Shown: one piece after another, positions 32,728-41,270 of the stretch
How positions within the stretch are numbered: position 1 is the stretch's first letter
How the letters are laid out: each line of letters begins with the position of its first letter
Origin: JAHJCL01 sp964504075
GTDB lineage: Bacteria; Patescibacteriota; Minisyncoccia; Minisyncoccales; DG-74-3
Length of the DNA stretch: 50,619 bases
Assembly: GCA_964504075.1 (NCBI GenBank)
Contig: CAZDCT010000002.1
Location: 1 to 50,619 of the forward strand
Direction: 5' to 3'
Translations under genes and position numbers: made by a program
The notes under the pieces: generated by a model
Databases searched by the model: none
What the model was told of the DNA's origin: nothing
What the model saw: the letters and a program-made list of their open reading frames with translations, nothing else

Positions 32728-34176
32728 ATGTTAATTCCCAAACAAGCACAATTTATTGTTTCTAAACTAAAAAAAGCTGGGTTTGAAGCTTATATTGTTG
32801 GGGGTTGTGTTCGGGATTTTTTGCTAGAAAAAGAACCAAATGATTGGGATGTTACCACTAACGCTAAGCCAAAAGAGATTCAAAAAATATTCCCATCAAG
32901 TTTTTACGAAAATAAGTTTTTAACTGTTACTATCCAAACCAAAAGCAAAAATCCTAAATTAAAAGAAATTGAAATTACCACTTATCGTTCTGAAGCAAAA
33001 TATAGCGACAAACGCCATCCTGATATAGTTAAATTTGCTCAAAGTCTTAAACAGGATTTAGCTCGAAGAGATTTTACTATCAATGCCATGGCAATGGACA
33101 GTGAATTAAAGATTATTGATCCTTTTGAAGGCCAAAAAGACTTAAAAAAGAAAACAATTAAAGCGGTTGGTAACCCAGAAAAAAGATTTTCAGAAGATGC
33201 TTTAAGAATGATGAGAGCAATAAGATTTGCTACTACTTTAAACTTTAAGATTGAAGAAAAAACAGGTCAAGCAATCAAAAAGAATTCTGCTTTGCTTAAA
33301 CATATTTCTCCAGAAAGAATAAGAGATGAGTTTTTGAAAATCATTATGTCTGAAAATGCAGCCAAAGGTATTGAGCTTTTAAGAGAGCTTAATCTTTTAA
33401 AATATATTGTTCCCGAATTAGAGCAAGGCTATAATATAGCTCAGAATAAACATCATATTTATGATTGTTATGAACATTATATAAGATCTTTAGAATATGC
33501 GGCCCAAACAAACTTTAACAAATACGTTAGATTAGCTGCTTTATTCCATGATATTGGAAAGCCCAAAACGAAAAGAGGCAAAGGTTTAGAAGCTACTTTT
33601 TATTCTCATGAAATAGAGGGTGCAAAAATGACAAAGCAGATTTTAAAACGTTTAAAGTTCTCTGAAAAAGATATTAAAAAAATTACTAAATTAGTAAGAT
33701 ATCATCTTTTTTATTATCATCCAGATGAGGTAGGACAAAGTTCAGTTAGAAAATTAGTAAGAAATGTTGGTTTAGAAAACATAGACGAGTTGATTCAATT
33801 AAGAATGGCTGATCGTATTGGTTCTGGTTGTCCCAAGGCCAAACCATATAAATTAAGACACTTAGAGTATGTTATTGAAAAAGTATCTCAAGATCCAATT
33901 TCGGTTAAAATGTTAAAAGTTTCAGGTAATAATATAATGAAAATTCTGAACATTAAACCAGGTCCTCAAATAGGACAAATTTTGAATCTTTTATTAGATT
34001 ATGTTTTAGAAGAGCCAAATAAGAATAAAAAAGAATTTTTAGAAAAAGAAATTAAAAAATTAGGCAAGTTGTCTGAAAAAGAATTAAAACTCATTGCTCA
34101 GAAAGCTAAAAAAGAGATTGAGGATGTTGAAATGAAACAAGACAAGATGACTAAAGACAAATATTGGGTAAAATAG
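32728..34176 (+). CDS. cca: CCA tRNA nucleotidyltransferase with HD domain
   Basis: 482 aa. The class II nucleotidyltransferase head has AYIVGGCVRDFLL (GGCVRD 25-30) and the metal-binding D39-W-D41 pair. RRDFTINAMAMD and the neck follow, then an HD domain LAALFHDIGKPK (about 270). The bacterial enzyme adds CCA to tRNA 3' ends; some relatives are poly(A) polymerases. The tRNA genes in the window lack CCA, so this enzyme is required. Its stop codon TAG is directly followed by the first base of tRNA-Pro, so enzyme and two tRNAs probably share one transcript. Confidence 0.92.
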   Translation: MLIPKQAQFIVSKLKKAGFEAYIVGGCVRDFLLEKEPNDWDVTTNAKPKEIQKIFPSSFYENKFLTVTIQTKSKNPKLKEIEITTYRSEAKYSDKRHPDIVKFAQSLKQDLARRDFTINAMAMDSELKIIDPFEGQKDLKKKTIKAVGNPEKRFSEDALRMMRAIRFATTLNFKIEEKTGQAIKKNSALLKHISPERIRDEFLKIIMSENAAKGIELLRELNLLKYIVPELEQGYNIAQNKHHIYDCYEHYIRSLEYAAQTNFNKYVRLAALFHDIGKPKTKRGKGLEATFYSHEIEGAKMTKQILKRLKFSEKDIKKITKLVRYHLFYYHPDEVGQSSVRKLVRNVGLENIDELIQLRMADRIGSGCPKAKPYKLRHLEYVIEKVSQDPISVKMLKVSGNNIMKILNIKPGPQIGQILNLLLDYVLEEPNKNKKEFLEKEIKKLGKLSEKELKLIAQKAKKEIEDVEMKQDKMTKDKYWVK

Positions 34177-34251
34177 CGGGGCATGGTGTAACGGTAACAC
34201 GCACCTTTCGGGAAGGTGAGATTTGTCTGGGTTCGAATCCCAGTGCCCCGA
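34177..34251 (+). tRNA. tRNA-Pro (anticodon CGG)
   Basis: 75 nt. Acceptor CGGGGCA/TGCCCCG, anticodon stem CACCT/AGGTG with loop TTCGGGA, T arm CTGGG-TTCGAAT-CCCAG, discriminator A, no CCA. It begins on the base after the cca stop codon. Confidence 0.93.
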
Positions 34252-34253
34252 TT

Positions 34254-34325
34254 GGGCCTGTAGCTCAGTGGTAGAGCACTGCACTCGCATTGCAGGGGTC
34301 AGGGGTTCAACTCCCCTCGGGTCCA
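34254..34325 (+). tRNA. tRNA-Ala (anticodon CGC)
   Basis: 72 nt. Acceptor GGGCCTG/CGGGTCC with two G-T pairs, anticodon stem CTGCA/TGCAG with loop CTCGCAT, T-loop TTCAACT, discriminator A, no CCA. It lies 2 nt after tRNA-Pro. Confidence 0.92.
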
Positions 34326-34347
34326 CAATAAACAATAATTAAAATAA

Positions 34348-35382
34348 ATGATTAATAAAATTGGAAAAATCCGGGACACGTACAGCATTGTAAGAAAACT
34401 CTCTGTTACAAATAATTCAGACATTAGCAAAGCATTCTTAGATCGTGTAATGTATAATATAGAAAAGTTACCGCCATTAGGCAAAGAATACTGGTGGTTT
34501 CTTTTTTTTGACGACAAAGGAGAAAAGCCTGCTCAATTAATGCTGATGATATGTCGGACTTATGGCAAGAAAATGATCTTTAATGGTAAAGAAATGATAC
34601 TTAAGGATTTTGGAACAAACAAAATTCAGGCAGTTACCACAGCTTGGTTTTATGACGGACAGAAGCTTAATGAGCTTGGCGATACGAACGCCATTACAGA
34701 AATTCAGGGTAACAAAATAATTTCTGAAATTTCAGGTCAAAAAGTTGTATTTTCTGGTTCTTTTCCAAACTATAAATTAAAGATAGGCAATATTGTTGAT
34801 CTGGATATAAAAAAATCACAACATCTTTATCGCAAAGAAACGTGCGGTGGTTTTTTTCCTCCATTTGGTATGGGTTGGATAAATATTGATTCAGACGTTG
34901 AGGGGACAGTGTTTGGTAAAAAATTTAAAGGAAAGGGCCATTTACAAAAAGTTATTGGTGTTACTCTTTTAGGACCTTTTAATTGGGGTAGGATATTGTT
35001 CAAAAACGGTTCTGTGGCTCGCTTCTTCTATCTTAAAGCTCGCAAAAACTCAAAAAGATATTTTAGAACATCTATAGATTTTTATGATCATCCAGGTGGA
35101 CAAATAATCAAGTTTGATAATCCTAAGATCAATGTATCAAAAAGGGATGATTTTTGGATTATACATGGAAAAGATTACGATAAGAATTTTCAAATTACAT
35201 TAGAAGCTTACGCTCACAGGCAATTTACTATGAAAGGCTATGGGCTTTTAAACTATAACCCCTTAAATTATAATGAGTATGCTGTTGTTCCAAGAGAGTT
35301 TCATTTCAGGACTAAAGACAGAAAAATTAATTTAAATGATTTGGGTGGGGGCGTAGGAACGTTTGAAGATACATACTGGTAA
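34348..35382 (+). CDS. Lipocalin-like protein (CrtC/AttH-type resemblance)
   Basis: 344 aa, no signal peptide and no membrane helix. It opens with an EYWWFLFFDDKG motif (about 46-57), like the EWWY start of CrtC/AttH/Svf1-type double-lipocalin proteins. Many beta strands follow, with DVEGTVFGKKFKGKGHLQKV and GPFNWGRILFKNG in the position of the family's GYxxHNWG region, and a C-terminal GYGLLNYN...NEYAVVP. Such proteins bind or hydrate hydrophobic ligands, carotenoids in the case of CrtC. Because it leads into the isoprenoid-lipid cluster, a prenyl-lipid ligand is an attractive guess. It follows tRNA-Ala by 22 nt. Confidence 0.45.
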   Translation: MINKIGKIRDTYSIVRKLSVTNNSDISKAFLDRVMYNIEKLPPLGKEYWWFLFFDDKGEKPAQLMLMICRTYGKKMIFNGKEMILKDFGTNKIQAVTTAWFYDGQKLNELGDTNAITEIQGNKIISEISGQKVVFSGSFPNYKLKIGNIVDLDIKKSQHLYRKETCGGFFPPFGMGWINIDSDVEGTVFGKKFKGKGHLQKVIGVTLLGPFNWGRILFKNGSVARFFYLKARKNSKRYFRTSIDFYDHPGGQIIKFDNPKINVSKRDDFWIIHGKDYDKNFQITLEAYAHRQFTMKGYGLLNYNPLNYNEYAVVPREFHFRTKDRKINLNDLGGGVGTFEDTYW

Positions 35383-35492
35383 ATAACAGTGCATCTGTTA
35401 AGCTACGCATTTATTAAACTAAGTTTAAGAGAAAGTTTAATAATGTTGTTGGGGTAGGCTTAGTAATAAATAATAATTAATATTAAAAATCT

Positions 35493-36374
35493 ATGAATAA
35501 AATTGGTTTAGTTATTGATGAGGGCGCTGATTTAACCCTAGACATTATAGCAAAACATCAAATAGCAGTAGTTCCTCTTAAGTTAGAGTGGCCTTCAGAA
35601 ATAGAAAATCTGCCAGGCGAGACTGTTTTTCACAGAATGAAAGAAGCAGATAAAAGAGGAATGAAAATCTTTTGTAAAACTTCTCAACCATCTCCAAAGG
35701 ATTATCTGGATATTTATAAGAAACAATTAGAAAAATTCGAAAAGCTTATTTGTCTTACTGTTACTTCTAAACTATCAGGTACATATAATTCAGCTGTCCA
35801 GGCAAAAAACTTTTTACCCGAAGAGCAAAAGAATAAAGTTTTCATTGTTGATACTCTTAGTGCAGCTTGTGGAGAAGGACTGCTTGTTTTGAAAGCAATT
35901 GATCTTATTGATCAGGACAAACAAGTAGAAGAAATTGTCAAAGAACTTGAACAGCTTGTTAGCAGGGTATTTCTTTATGTTGCGCTTAAGGATCCCAAAT
36001 GGTTAGAAGCATCGGGTAGAATATCTTCAACCATAGCTAATTGGATTCGTAAAATGTCTAATATTAATTTAAGACCTTTATTGGGAATGAAAAAAGGAGT
36101 GCTTAAACCAATAAGCATTAAAATGGGAGTAAAAGATGTGGCTGAAGCGATTTTTAAGCAATTAGAATCAAAAACAAAAAAATCCAGAAAACAAGGCAAA
36201 AGAATTAAAATATTTATTTCTCATGCTTTAGCGCTTGAAGCTTGTCAAAAACTACAAGATTTGATTGGAGAAAACATGGAAAATACAGAAATAGTTGCAG
36301 CAAATCTACTTGATCAGATAATAGGAAGTATTGTTGGCCCTGGATCTATGGCTGTTGCTTGGTATGCAGAATAA
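35493..36374 (+). CDS. DegV family fatty acid-binding protein (FakB-like)
   Basis: 293 aa, normal for DegV. The N-terminal strand IGLVIDEGADLTLDII, the ligand-cap motif CKTSQPSPKDYL (about 52-63) and TVTSKLSGTYNSA (about 90-102) are all intact; the last two contribute the Thr and Ser that hold the fatty acid carboxylate in FakB. FakB presents scavenged fatty acids to the kinase FakA, which is encoded 2.5 kb downstream. The last 29 nt overlap the CDP-alcohol transferase gene on the opposite strand. The 110 bp before it contain only weak hairpins. Confidence 0.88.
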   Translation: MNKIGLVIDEGADLTLDIIAKHQIAVVPLKLEWPSEIENLPGETVFHRMKEADKRGMKIFCKTSQPSPKDYLDIYKKQLEKFEKLICLTVTSKLSGTYNSAVQAKNFLPEEQKNKVFIVDTLSAACGEGLLVLKAIDLIDQDKQVEEIVKELEQLVSRVFLYVALKDPKWLEASGRISSTIANWIRKMSNINLRPLLGMKKGVLKPISIKMGVKDVAEAIFKQLESKTKKSRKQGKRIKIFISHALALEACQKLQDLIGENMENTEIVAANLLDQIIGSIVGPGSMAVAWYAE

Positions 36375-36954
36375 GATAAATTCTTTGGACAGCAGTTAGA
36401 TTAGATAGGACAGATAGGACAATAATTAAATACAATGTCCATTGGAGATTAAATATTCCTAAAAATATAGCTGAAAACTCTAAAATCATTCTTTCTCCTC
36501 TGCCAATCATCCCCTTTTTTAATTCTGTTTGTAATATCCCCTTTTCTTTTCCAGCAGCTTTAGCATAAGTTGTCATTAAAGAGCCGAATAAAGCTAAAAA
36601 TATCCAAATATGAGCAGGTAAGAATATTTTGGGCAAGGGTAAAAATAAAAATCCAAGCAAAACCATTCCTTCAACATAGCGATCTAAAATTGTGTCTAAA
36701 TAAGCCCCTTTTTTAGAAGCAGTATTAGTTTTTCTGGCTACTGCCCCATCTATAAAATCTAAAAAAGAAGCTATGAATACAAAAATCAAAGCAATCTTTA
36801 AGTTGTTTTTTATTAAAAACCTGAGACACAATAAAGCCATTAAAATTGCCAAACAAGAATACTGATTGGGACTTAAAAACTTAGAAAAGAATTTTCCGAC
36901 TATATTTTCAAGCTTTTTAAAGCTTTTTCTTTTTTCTGCTAACATAATATTCAA
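36346..36954 (-). CDS. CDP-alcohol phosphatidyltransferase, archaetidylinositol-phosphate-synthase-like
   Basis: 202 aa membrane enzyme. The CDP-alcohol motif is complete: D66..D69-G70..A73-R74........G83...D87...D91. After it, TTYAKAAGKEKG and MIGRGERMILEF resemble the SY.RA.AE..G / GiaERaERl segments of archaetidylinositol phosphate synthases and their relatives, more than bacterial PgsA or PssA. Such enzymes join CDP-archaeol (or CDP-diacylglycerol) to an inositol phosphate or related alcohol. The start at 36954 overlaps the upstream PHP gene by 38 nt; ATG 36945 is possible. Head-group specificity is inferred. Confidence 0.75.
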   Translation of the reverse strand: MNIMLAEKRKSFKKLENIVGKFFSKFLSPNQYSCLAILMALLCLRFLIKNNLKIALIFVFIASFLDFIDGAVARKTNTASKKGAYLDTILDRYVEGMVLLGFLFLPLPKIFLPAHIWIFLALFGSLMTTYAKAAGKEKGILQTELKKGMIGRGERMILEFSAIFLGIFNLQWTLYLIIVLSVLSNLTAVQRIYLILHTKQQP

Positions 36955-37597
36955 TTTTTGATAAATTTCTTTTTAAAAAAGCAATTCCCTTTTCAAAAAT
37001 ATTAGTTTCTCGACCAATGATTCTAACATTTTTGTTTTTAATTTGTTGGAAAATTTGTTGAACAGAAAGTTGATCACCTGGAATTTCAAGATAAGCCCTG
37101 CCTACAAATTCTGGACTATGAGCATCAGAACTGGCTATAAAGGCTAAATTATGTTTTTTAGCAAACCTTAAAGCTTTTTGATTATCTTTTTTAAAAATAT
37201 TAGCATTTAAAACTTCTATAGCATCGATTGAGTCAATAAAATCTTCTAATGCTCCTTTAAAAGAGCAAATGAATCCAAAAGGATGAGGAATAACAACAAA
37301 GCCCCCTGCTTTTTTAATTTGTTTGATTGTTTCTTTTGCTGAAAGTCCATTAGGAATTATTTTTCTAATATTCAACCCTAAAATATCTCCTTGTTTACTT
37401 TTTATTTCAATCCCAGGAATAATTAAAATTGGTTTGTTAAAAGCAAATTTAATAGCTTCAAAAGCACCCTTTGTTTCTCCGTGATCACAAATAGCAATAC
37501 AGTTTAAATCATTTTTAAGAGCAGCTTTGACTATTTCTTGCGGCAAAGATATACTATCGTAAGAGTAAGAAGTATGAACGTGAAGATCGCATTTCAT
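36917..37597 (-). CDS. PHP-domain phosphoesterase
   Basis: 226 aa from ATG 37597, which follows AAAGGA at a good distance; a longer reading from 37615 contains that site. The PHP fold starts CDLHVHTSYSYDSI (H-x-H metal ligands), then AICDHGETKGA, IPGIEI, VIPHPFG and a late SSDAHSPEFVG, all metal-binding positions of the YciV/TrpH group. Relatives hydrolyse phosphate esters (nucleotides, histidinol phosphate). It overlaps the CDP-alcohol transferase by 38 nt, so the two are translated together, suggesting a linked phosphatase step in phospholipid head-group synthesis. Confidence 0.85.
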   Translation of the reverse strand: MKCDLHVHTSYSYDSISLPQEIVKAALKNDLNCIAICDHGETKGAFEAIKFAFNKPILIIPGIEIKSKQGDILGLNIRKIIPNGLSAKETIKQIKKAGGFVVIPHPFGFICSFKGALEDFIDSIDAIEVLNANIFKKDNQKALRFAKKHNLAFIASSDAHSPEFVGRAYLEIPGDQLSVQQIFQQIKNKNVRIIGRETNIFEKGIAFLKRNLSKIEYYVSRKKKKL

Positions 37598-37633
37598 ATT
37601 TTTTCCTTTATACATTATATATCAAACACTAAT

Positions 37634-38191
37634 ATGCTCAAGTTCATTTTCTCTTGTTTCTATTTTTTTCTCCCAGCTTACTTTACCAATATGACTCCTT
37701 CTTTAACAGCCTCTTTGAGTGTTTTTAATTCTTTTGCTAAGCCAATTGATAATAATAAACAATTCAAGGAAAAACCTTTATTGGGCAATCATAAAACTTG
37801 GCGTGGTCTTGTTTTGGGTCCAATTGCTGGTATTTTAATTCTTTTTATTCAAAAATGGCTTTTTAATAATTGTTTTGCTGCAAGAGAAATTAGTTTGCTG
37901 AACTATCAAGAAATAGGCCTGTCTTTTGGCCTTTTAATGGTTTTTGGAGCAGTTTTTGGAGATTTATTCTTTGCTTTTATTAAAAGGCGTTTAGATTTAA
38001 AACCAGGAGCAAAGTTTATGCCTTTTGACCAAATTAATTATGTGCTTGGAGCAGGTTTTTTCTTAAATCTTTTTTCTGAGATTAAAATTGATTTTAAGGT
38101 TTGGACAACCCTTTTGATTTTAACCTTTGTATTACATGTTGCTGCTACTCAAATAGGATTTAGAATAGGCTTGTCTAGGAATCAATGGTAG
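37634..38191 (+). CDS. carS: CDP-archaeol synthase (CarS family)
   Basis: 185 aa from ATG 37634; the frame is open from 37538, but that part overlaps the divergent PHP gene. Motifs of the CarS/DUF46 family are clear: FLPAYFTNMTPSL at the N-terminus, GNHKTWRGLVLGP, GAVFGDLFFAFIKRRLDLKPG and FDQINYVLGA, within about five membrane helices. The family transfers CMP from CTP to the unsaturated diether phosphate DGGGP, giving CDP-archaeol. This is the archaeal counterpart of CdsA. It shares a 36-bp divergent region with the PHP-transferase pair. Confidence 0.88.
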   Translation: MLKFIFSCFYFFLPAYFTNMTPSLTASLSVFNSFAKPIDNNKQFKEKPLLGNHKTWRGLVLGPIAGILILFIQKWLFNNCFAAREISLLNYQEIGLSFGLLMVFGAVFGDLFFAFIKRRLDLKPGAKFMPFDQINYVLGAGFFLNLFSEIKIDFKVWTTLLILTFVLHVAATQIGFRIGLSRNQW

Positions 38192-38199
38192 GGTAAAAT
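38171..38199 (+). promoter_or_regulatory. Promoter of the MscS-like gene, leaderless
   Basis: TTGTCT (38171-38176), a 17-nt spacer and TAAAAT (38194-38199), then 7 nt to ATG 38207. The -35 lies inside the end of carS. Confidence 0.4.
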
Positions 38200-38206
38200 A
38201 ATAAAT

Positions 38207-38860
38207 ATGGCACAAGATTTTTTACAACTATTTTTAGAGAGTTTTATTGAGAATTTACCTCAAGCTTTATGGGCAATCTTGGTTTTCCTGATTGGTCTTT
38301 TGGTTTCTAGGTGGGCCGGCAATGTTGTTGCTCGATTCTTAGGCAAAATCCGTTTGAACCAAGCTTTGAAAAGATTGAATTTTGAAGAAAGCTTGTTTGA
38401 GACAGATGTTCGTTTTAATGCTGCCCAGTTTTTTGGAAATATAGTTAGATGCTTTTTTGTCATTCTCTTTTTAATGACTTCAGCTGAGATTATTGGGCTC
38501 CCTCAATTTAGTCAGCTTTTAGGTGAGGCAATTAGTTATTTTCCCAATATTTTTATTGCTTGTTTAATCTTTATTGTTGCTCTTTTTCTGGCTGATTTTT
38601 CTCAAAAAATTATGTTTGCTGTTTTAGAAGAAGAAAAAATAACCTATTCTCGGTTTTTGGGAAGAATAATTCGTTGGATAATTTGGAGTTTAGCTACCCT
38701 GGCTATTCTTTACCAGCTTCAGATAGCTCCTACCCTGATTTTGACTATTTTTGTTGGTTTTGTGAGCATTATAGTTATAGCTGTTGGTATTGCCTTTGGT
38801 TTAGGGGGTAAAGACATGGCAGCTAAAATCTTAAAAGAGTTTGAGGAAAAAATTCGCTAA
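38207..38860 (+). CDS. MscS-related conserved TM-helix protein
   Basis: 217 aa. Several membrane helices are visible (about 19-37, 80-100, 113-135, 152-170 and 175-200), with repeated conserved-TM-helix patterns and the family ending VGIAFGLGGKDMAAKILKEF. Such proteins resemble the membrane part of MscS channels without the large cytoplasmic vestibule. A role in relieving turgor or sensing membrane state is a family inference. It sits between carS and fakA, 8 nt before the latter. Confidence 0.75.
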   Translation: MAQDFLQLFLESFIENLPQALWAILVFLIGLLVSRWAGNVVARFLGKIRLNQALKRLNFEESLFETDVRFNAAQFFGNIVRCFFVILFLMTSAEIIGLPQFSQLLGEAISYFPNIFIACLIFIVALFLADFSQKIMFAVLEEEKITYSRFLGRIIRWIIWSLATLAILYQLQIAPTLILTIFVGFVSIIVIAVGIAFGLGGKDMAAKILKEFEEKIR

Positions 38861-38868
38861 ACCATTGT

Positions 38869-40545
38869 ATGGATTATTTGACTCAAAGGGAATTGAAAAA
38901 GATGATGCTTTTTTCCTGGGAAAGAGTTGAGAAAGAAAAACAAGAAATTAATAAGATTAATGTTTTTCCAGTACCAGACCAAGACACAGGAACTAACCTG
39001 GCTTATACTTTATTAGGAATAAAAGAACAAATTGAAAACAGGGATTTTAATAATTTGGGCGAAATTTCAGACGCTATTTTAGAAGGAGCCATGACCACAG
39101 CCCAAGGAAACGCTGGTATAATTTATACCGGCTTTTTAGCTGGATTTTTGCCTGTTTTTGGAAACGAAAAATCAATTAATGCTCATAAATTGGCTCAAGC
39201 TTTTAAACAAGGGTTTGAAAGGGCTGAGAAAAGTATTCAAAACCCAAAAGAAGGAACTATTTTAGACGTAATGAAGGCTGCTGCGCAAAGTCTTGAAAAA
39301 CAAGTTGAGAATGAGAAAAACATTACTGTTATTCTTAAAAAAGCAGTTCAACAAGCTCATCAAGCTTTATTAGAAACTCAGGAGAAAATGGAGATTTTGA
39401 AAAAAGCTGGTGTTGTTGATGCTGGCGGTTTGGGTTTTTTAATAATTCTTGAAAGTTGCCTCAGTGTTTTAGAGGGAGAAAAAATAAAAGAAATTAAAAA
39501 AGAAAAAGAAAGACCATCAGAAAAAGTAAAAAGGTTTATCCAAACCATTTCTAATCGTTACGAGATTGTGGCTTTGATCAAGAATCCAAAATTGAGCCAA
39601 AAAGAAATTGGAGACAAATTATCAAAATTAGGCAATTCTTTAGACATGGTTACGGTTAAAGATAAAATGAAAATCCATATTCATACTGATTTAATAGAGG
39701 AGGTCAAAGAGTTGATAAGACAGGCTGGTCGAGTTGAAAGTATGAGGATTGAGGACATGGCTAAAGAAGCGGTTGGGCAAGAATCATTAAAAGATGTTTC
39801 TATTGGAATTATTACTGACCAAACAGCTGATTTAACGGCAAAAATTATTGAAAGATATAAAATTAAGATAGTCAGGTCTCAAAACTTTCTTGAAGCTTAT
39901 CAAGAACAACTCAAAAGCTTTAAAAAAGTTTTAATAATTACTGGTTCTTCAGATTTAAGTTCTAATCATAATCAAGCCATGGAAGCAAGGTCAAAATTAG
40001 AAGATCCTTCAAAAGTTTATGTTTTAAACTCTTTTAACATCAGCTCTGGCCAAGCCCTTTTGATTTTAAGAGCAATTGAGTTAATTTTAGAGCAGAGAGA
40101 AATAAAAGAAGTTATTAGTGAGCTAAACAAAACAATTTCTCATATTCATACTTATTTGTTTTTGTCTAAACTTGAGAAAATAAAAAAAACAAACAAAATT
40201 TCATACTCTCAAGTTAAATGGGCAAAAAGATTAGAAAGAATTGGAGCTCAACCATTGTTTGGGATTAAGAAAGGGAGAATAATTAAGAATGGAATTCATT
40301 TAATGACAAAAGATGTTTCAGGTGCAATATTTAGGGAAATAGAATTGAGAAGTAGAAAGTCTCGAAAACAAGGTAGAAAAATCAGAATAGTTATTACTCA
40401 TTGTGACAACTTAGAAGAAGCAAAGAGATTGAAAAATAAACTTAAAGAGATTCGAGCCGAAGTTTCTTTTATAAATTCCAGCTCTTTGGACATGGATTCT
40501 GGGAGCTTAATTGTTTCCTGGACAATTATTAATAATAACCATTAA
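38869..40545 (+). CDS. fakA: Fatty acid kinase FakA
   Basis: 558 aa, the usual length. The N-terminal DAK2-type kinase domain has INVFPVPDQDTGTNL (D37 and D39 bind Mg-ATP; the common G between them is Q here), GAMTTAQGNAGII, and DAGGLGF near residue 185. The C-terminal half (about 305-558) has the DegV-related fold seen in FakA. FakA phosphorylates the fatty acid held by FakB; the acyl-phosphate feeds PlsY. A FakB-like protein and two PlsY-like proteins are encoded nearby, which strengthens the call. Confidence 0.87.
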   Translation: MDYLTQRELKKMMLFSWERVEKEKQEINKINVFPVPDQDTGTNLAYTLLGIKEQIENRDFNNLGEISDAILEGAMTTAQGNAGIIYTGFLAGFLPVFGNEKSINAHKLAQAFKQGFERAEKSIQNPKEGTILDVMKAAAQSLEKQVENEKNITVILKKAVQQAHQALLETQEKMEILKKAGVVDAGGLGFLIILESCLSVLEGEKIKEIKKEKERPSEKVKRFIQTISNRYEIVALIKNPKLSQKEIGDKLSKLGNSLDMVTVKDKMKIHIHTDLIEEVKELIRQAGRVESMRIEDMAKEAVGQESLKDVSIGIITDQTADLTAKIIERYKIKIVRSQNFLEAYQEQLKSFKKVLIITGSSDLSSNHNQAMEARSKLEDPSKVYVLNSFNISSGQALLILRAIELILEQREIKEVISELNKTISHIHTYLFLSKLEKIKKTNKISYSQVKWAKRLERIGAQPLFGIKKGRIIKNGIHLMTKDVSGAIFREIELRSRKSRKQGRKIRIVITHCDNLEEAKRLKNKLKEIRAEVSFINSSSLDMDSGSLIVSWTIINNNH

Positions 40546-40550
40546 AAAAC

Positions 40551-41186
40551 ATGCTCAATATTTATTTAATTTTATTTTTTATCCTTGCTTATATCTTGGG
40601 CTCTTTTCCCACAGCTTATTTGATTGTTAAAAAATCTGTTAACAAAGACGTTAGAAAACAAGAATCTAAAAACGTAGGAGCAATGAATGTGATGCGAATA
40701 ACAGGAAAACCTTTATTATTTCTTTTAACTGTTTTTATAGATGTGGGAAAAGGAGCTTTGTCTGTTTTAATTCCTCAACAATTTACTTATTTAGGTTATA
40801 ATCTTGTTTGGGCAATTAGCTTGGCTGGCTTTGGAGTAGTTTTAGGCCATTGTTTTTCTCTTTATTTTAAGATTAAAGATAATAAGTTTTCTGGTGGCAA
40901 AGCTCAAGCATGTTTAGCCGGAGTTTTAATGACTCTAAACTTTAAATGGTTATTTTTACCCTGGGCAATCAGTTGTCTTTTGTTTGTTTTAGCTACTCAG
41001 ACATTTTTTTTCGGCCAATTCATGGGAAATATTTTTTTACCTTTAATCGGTTATTTTTTAGTTCCAGAATATTTTTTACTTTGTGTTTTAATGGCCATAC
41101 CTATTTTTATTAAACAATGGCCCCACTTTATTCCAGCCCTAAAAGGAGCCAGACCCAAGTGGTATTTTAAGAAAAGAGAACAATAA
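40551..41186 (+). CDS. PlsY-like acyltransferase, divergent (copy 1)
   Basis: 211 aa polytopic protein. PlsY loop motifs are recognisable but altered: YILGSFPTAYLI (motif 1), ESKNVGAMNVMRITGK (motif 2, normally SGNxGATNxxRxxGK) and GHCFSLYFKIKDNKFSGGKA (motif 3, with extra residues before GGK). True PlsY moves an acyl group from acyl-phosphate to glycerol-3-phosphate. It follows fakA by 5 nt, so an acyl-phosphate donor is plausible, but the altered motifs mean the acceptor could differ. A two-hairpin element follows. Confidence 0.7.
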   Translation: MLNIYLILFFILAYILGSFPTAYLIVKKSVNKDVRKQESKNVGAMNVMRITGKPLLFLLTVFIDVGKGALSVLIPQQFTYLGYNLVWAISLAGFGVVLGHCFSLYFKIKDNKFSGGKAQACLAGVLMTLNFKWLFLPWAISCLLFVLATQTFFFGQFMGNIFLPLIGYFLVPEYFLLCVLMAIPIFIKQWPHFIPALKGARPKWYFKKREQ

Positions 41187-41203
41187 ACAAAGAATTAAAA
41201 CTC

Positions 41204-41270
41204 TACTCAAAGAGCTAAAGCTCTTTTCGACAGAGTTCCTATATATAAAATAATAAATGTAAAACTCTGT
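41204..41270 (+). repeat. Two-hairpin element, copy 2
   Basis: Hairpin 1 (41209-41226) is identical to copy 1. Hairpin 2 pairs ACAGAGTT (41230-41237) with AACTCTGT (41263-41270). Compared with copy 1, two C-G pairs are replaced by T-A pairs, keeping the stem. The 3' arm overlaps the GTG start of the reductase gene. Confidence 0.55.

Noticed and set aside
35383..35492. Terminator or structured RNA before the DegV gene
   Set aside because: Only short AT-rich stems (AACAG/CTGTT and ATTAAAC/GTTTAAT) without a U-tract are seen.
38869..40545. FakA-DegV gene fusion as a novelty
   Set aside because: Normal FakA already has a C-terminal domain related to DegV, and 558 aa is the usual length.
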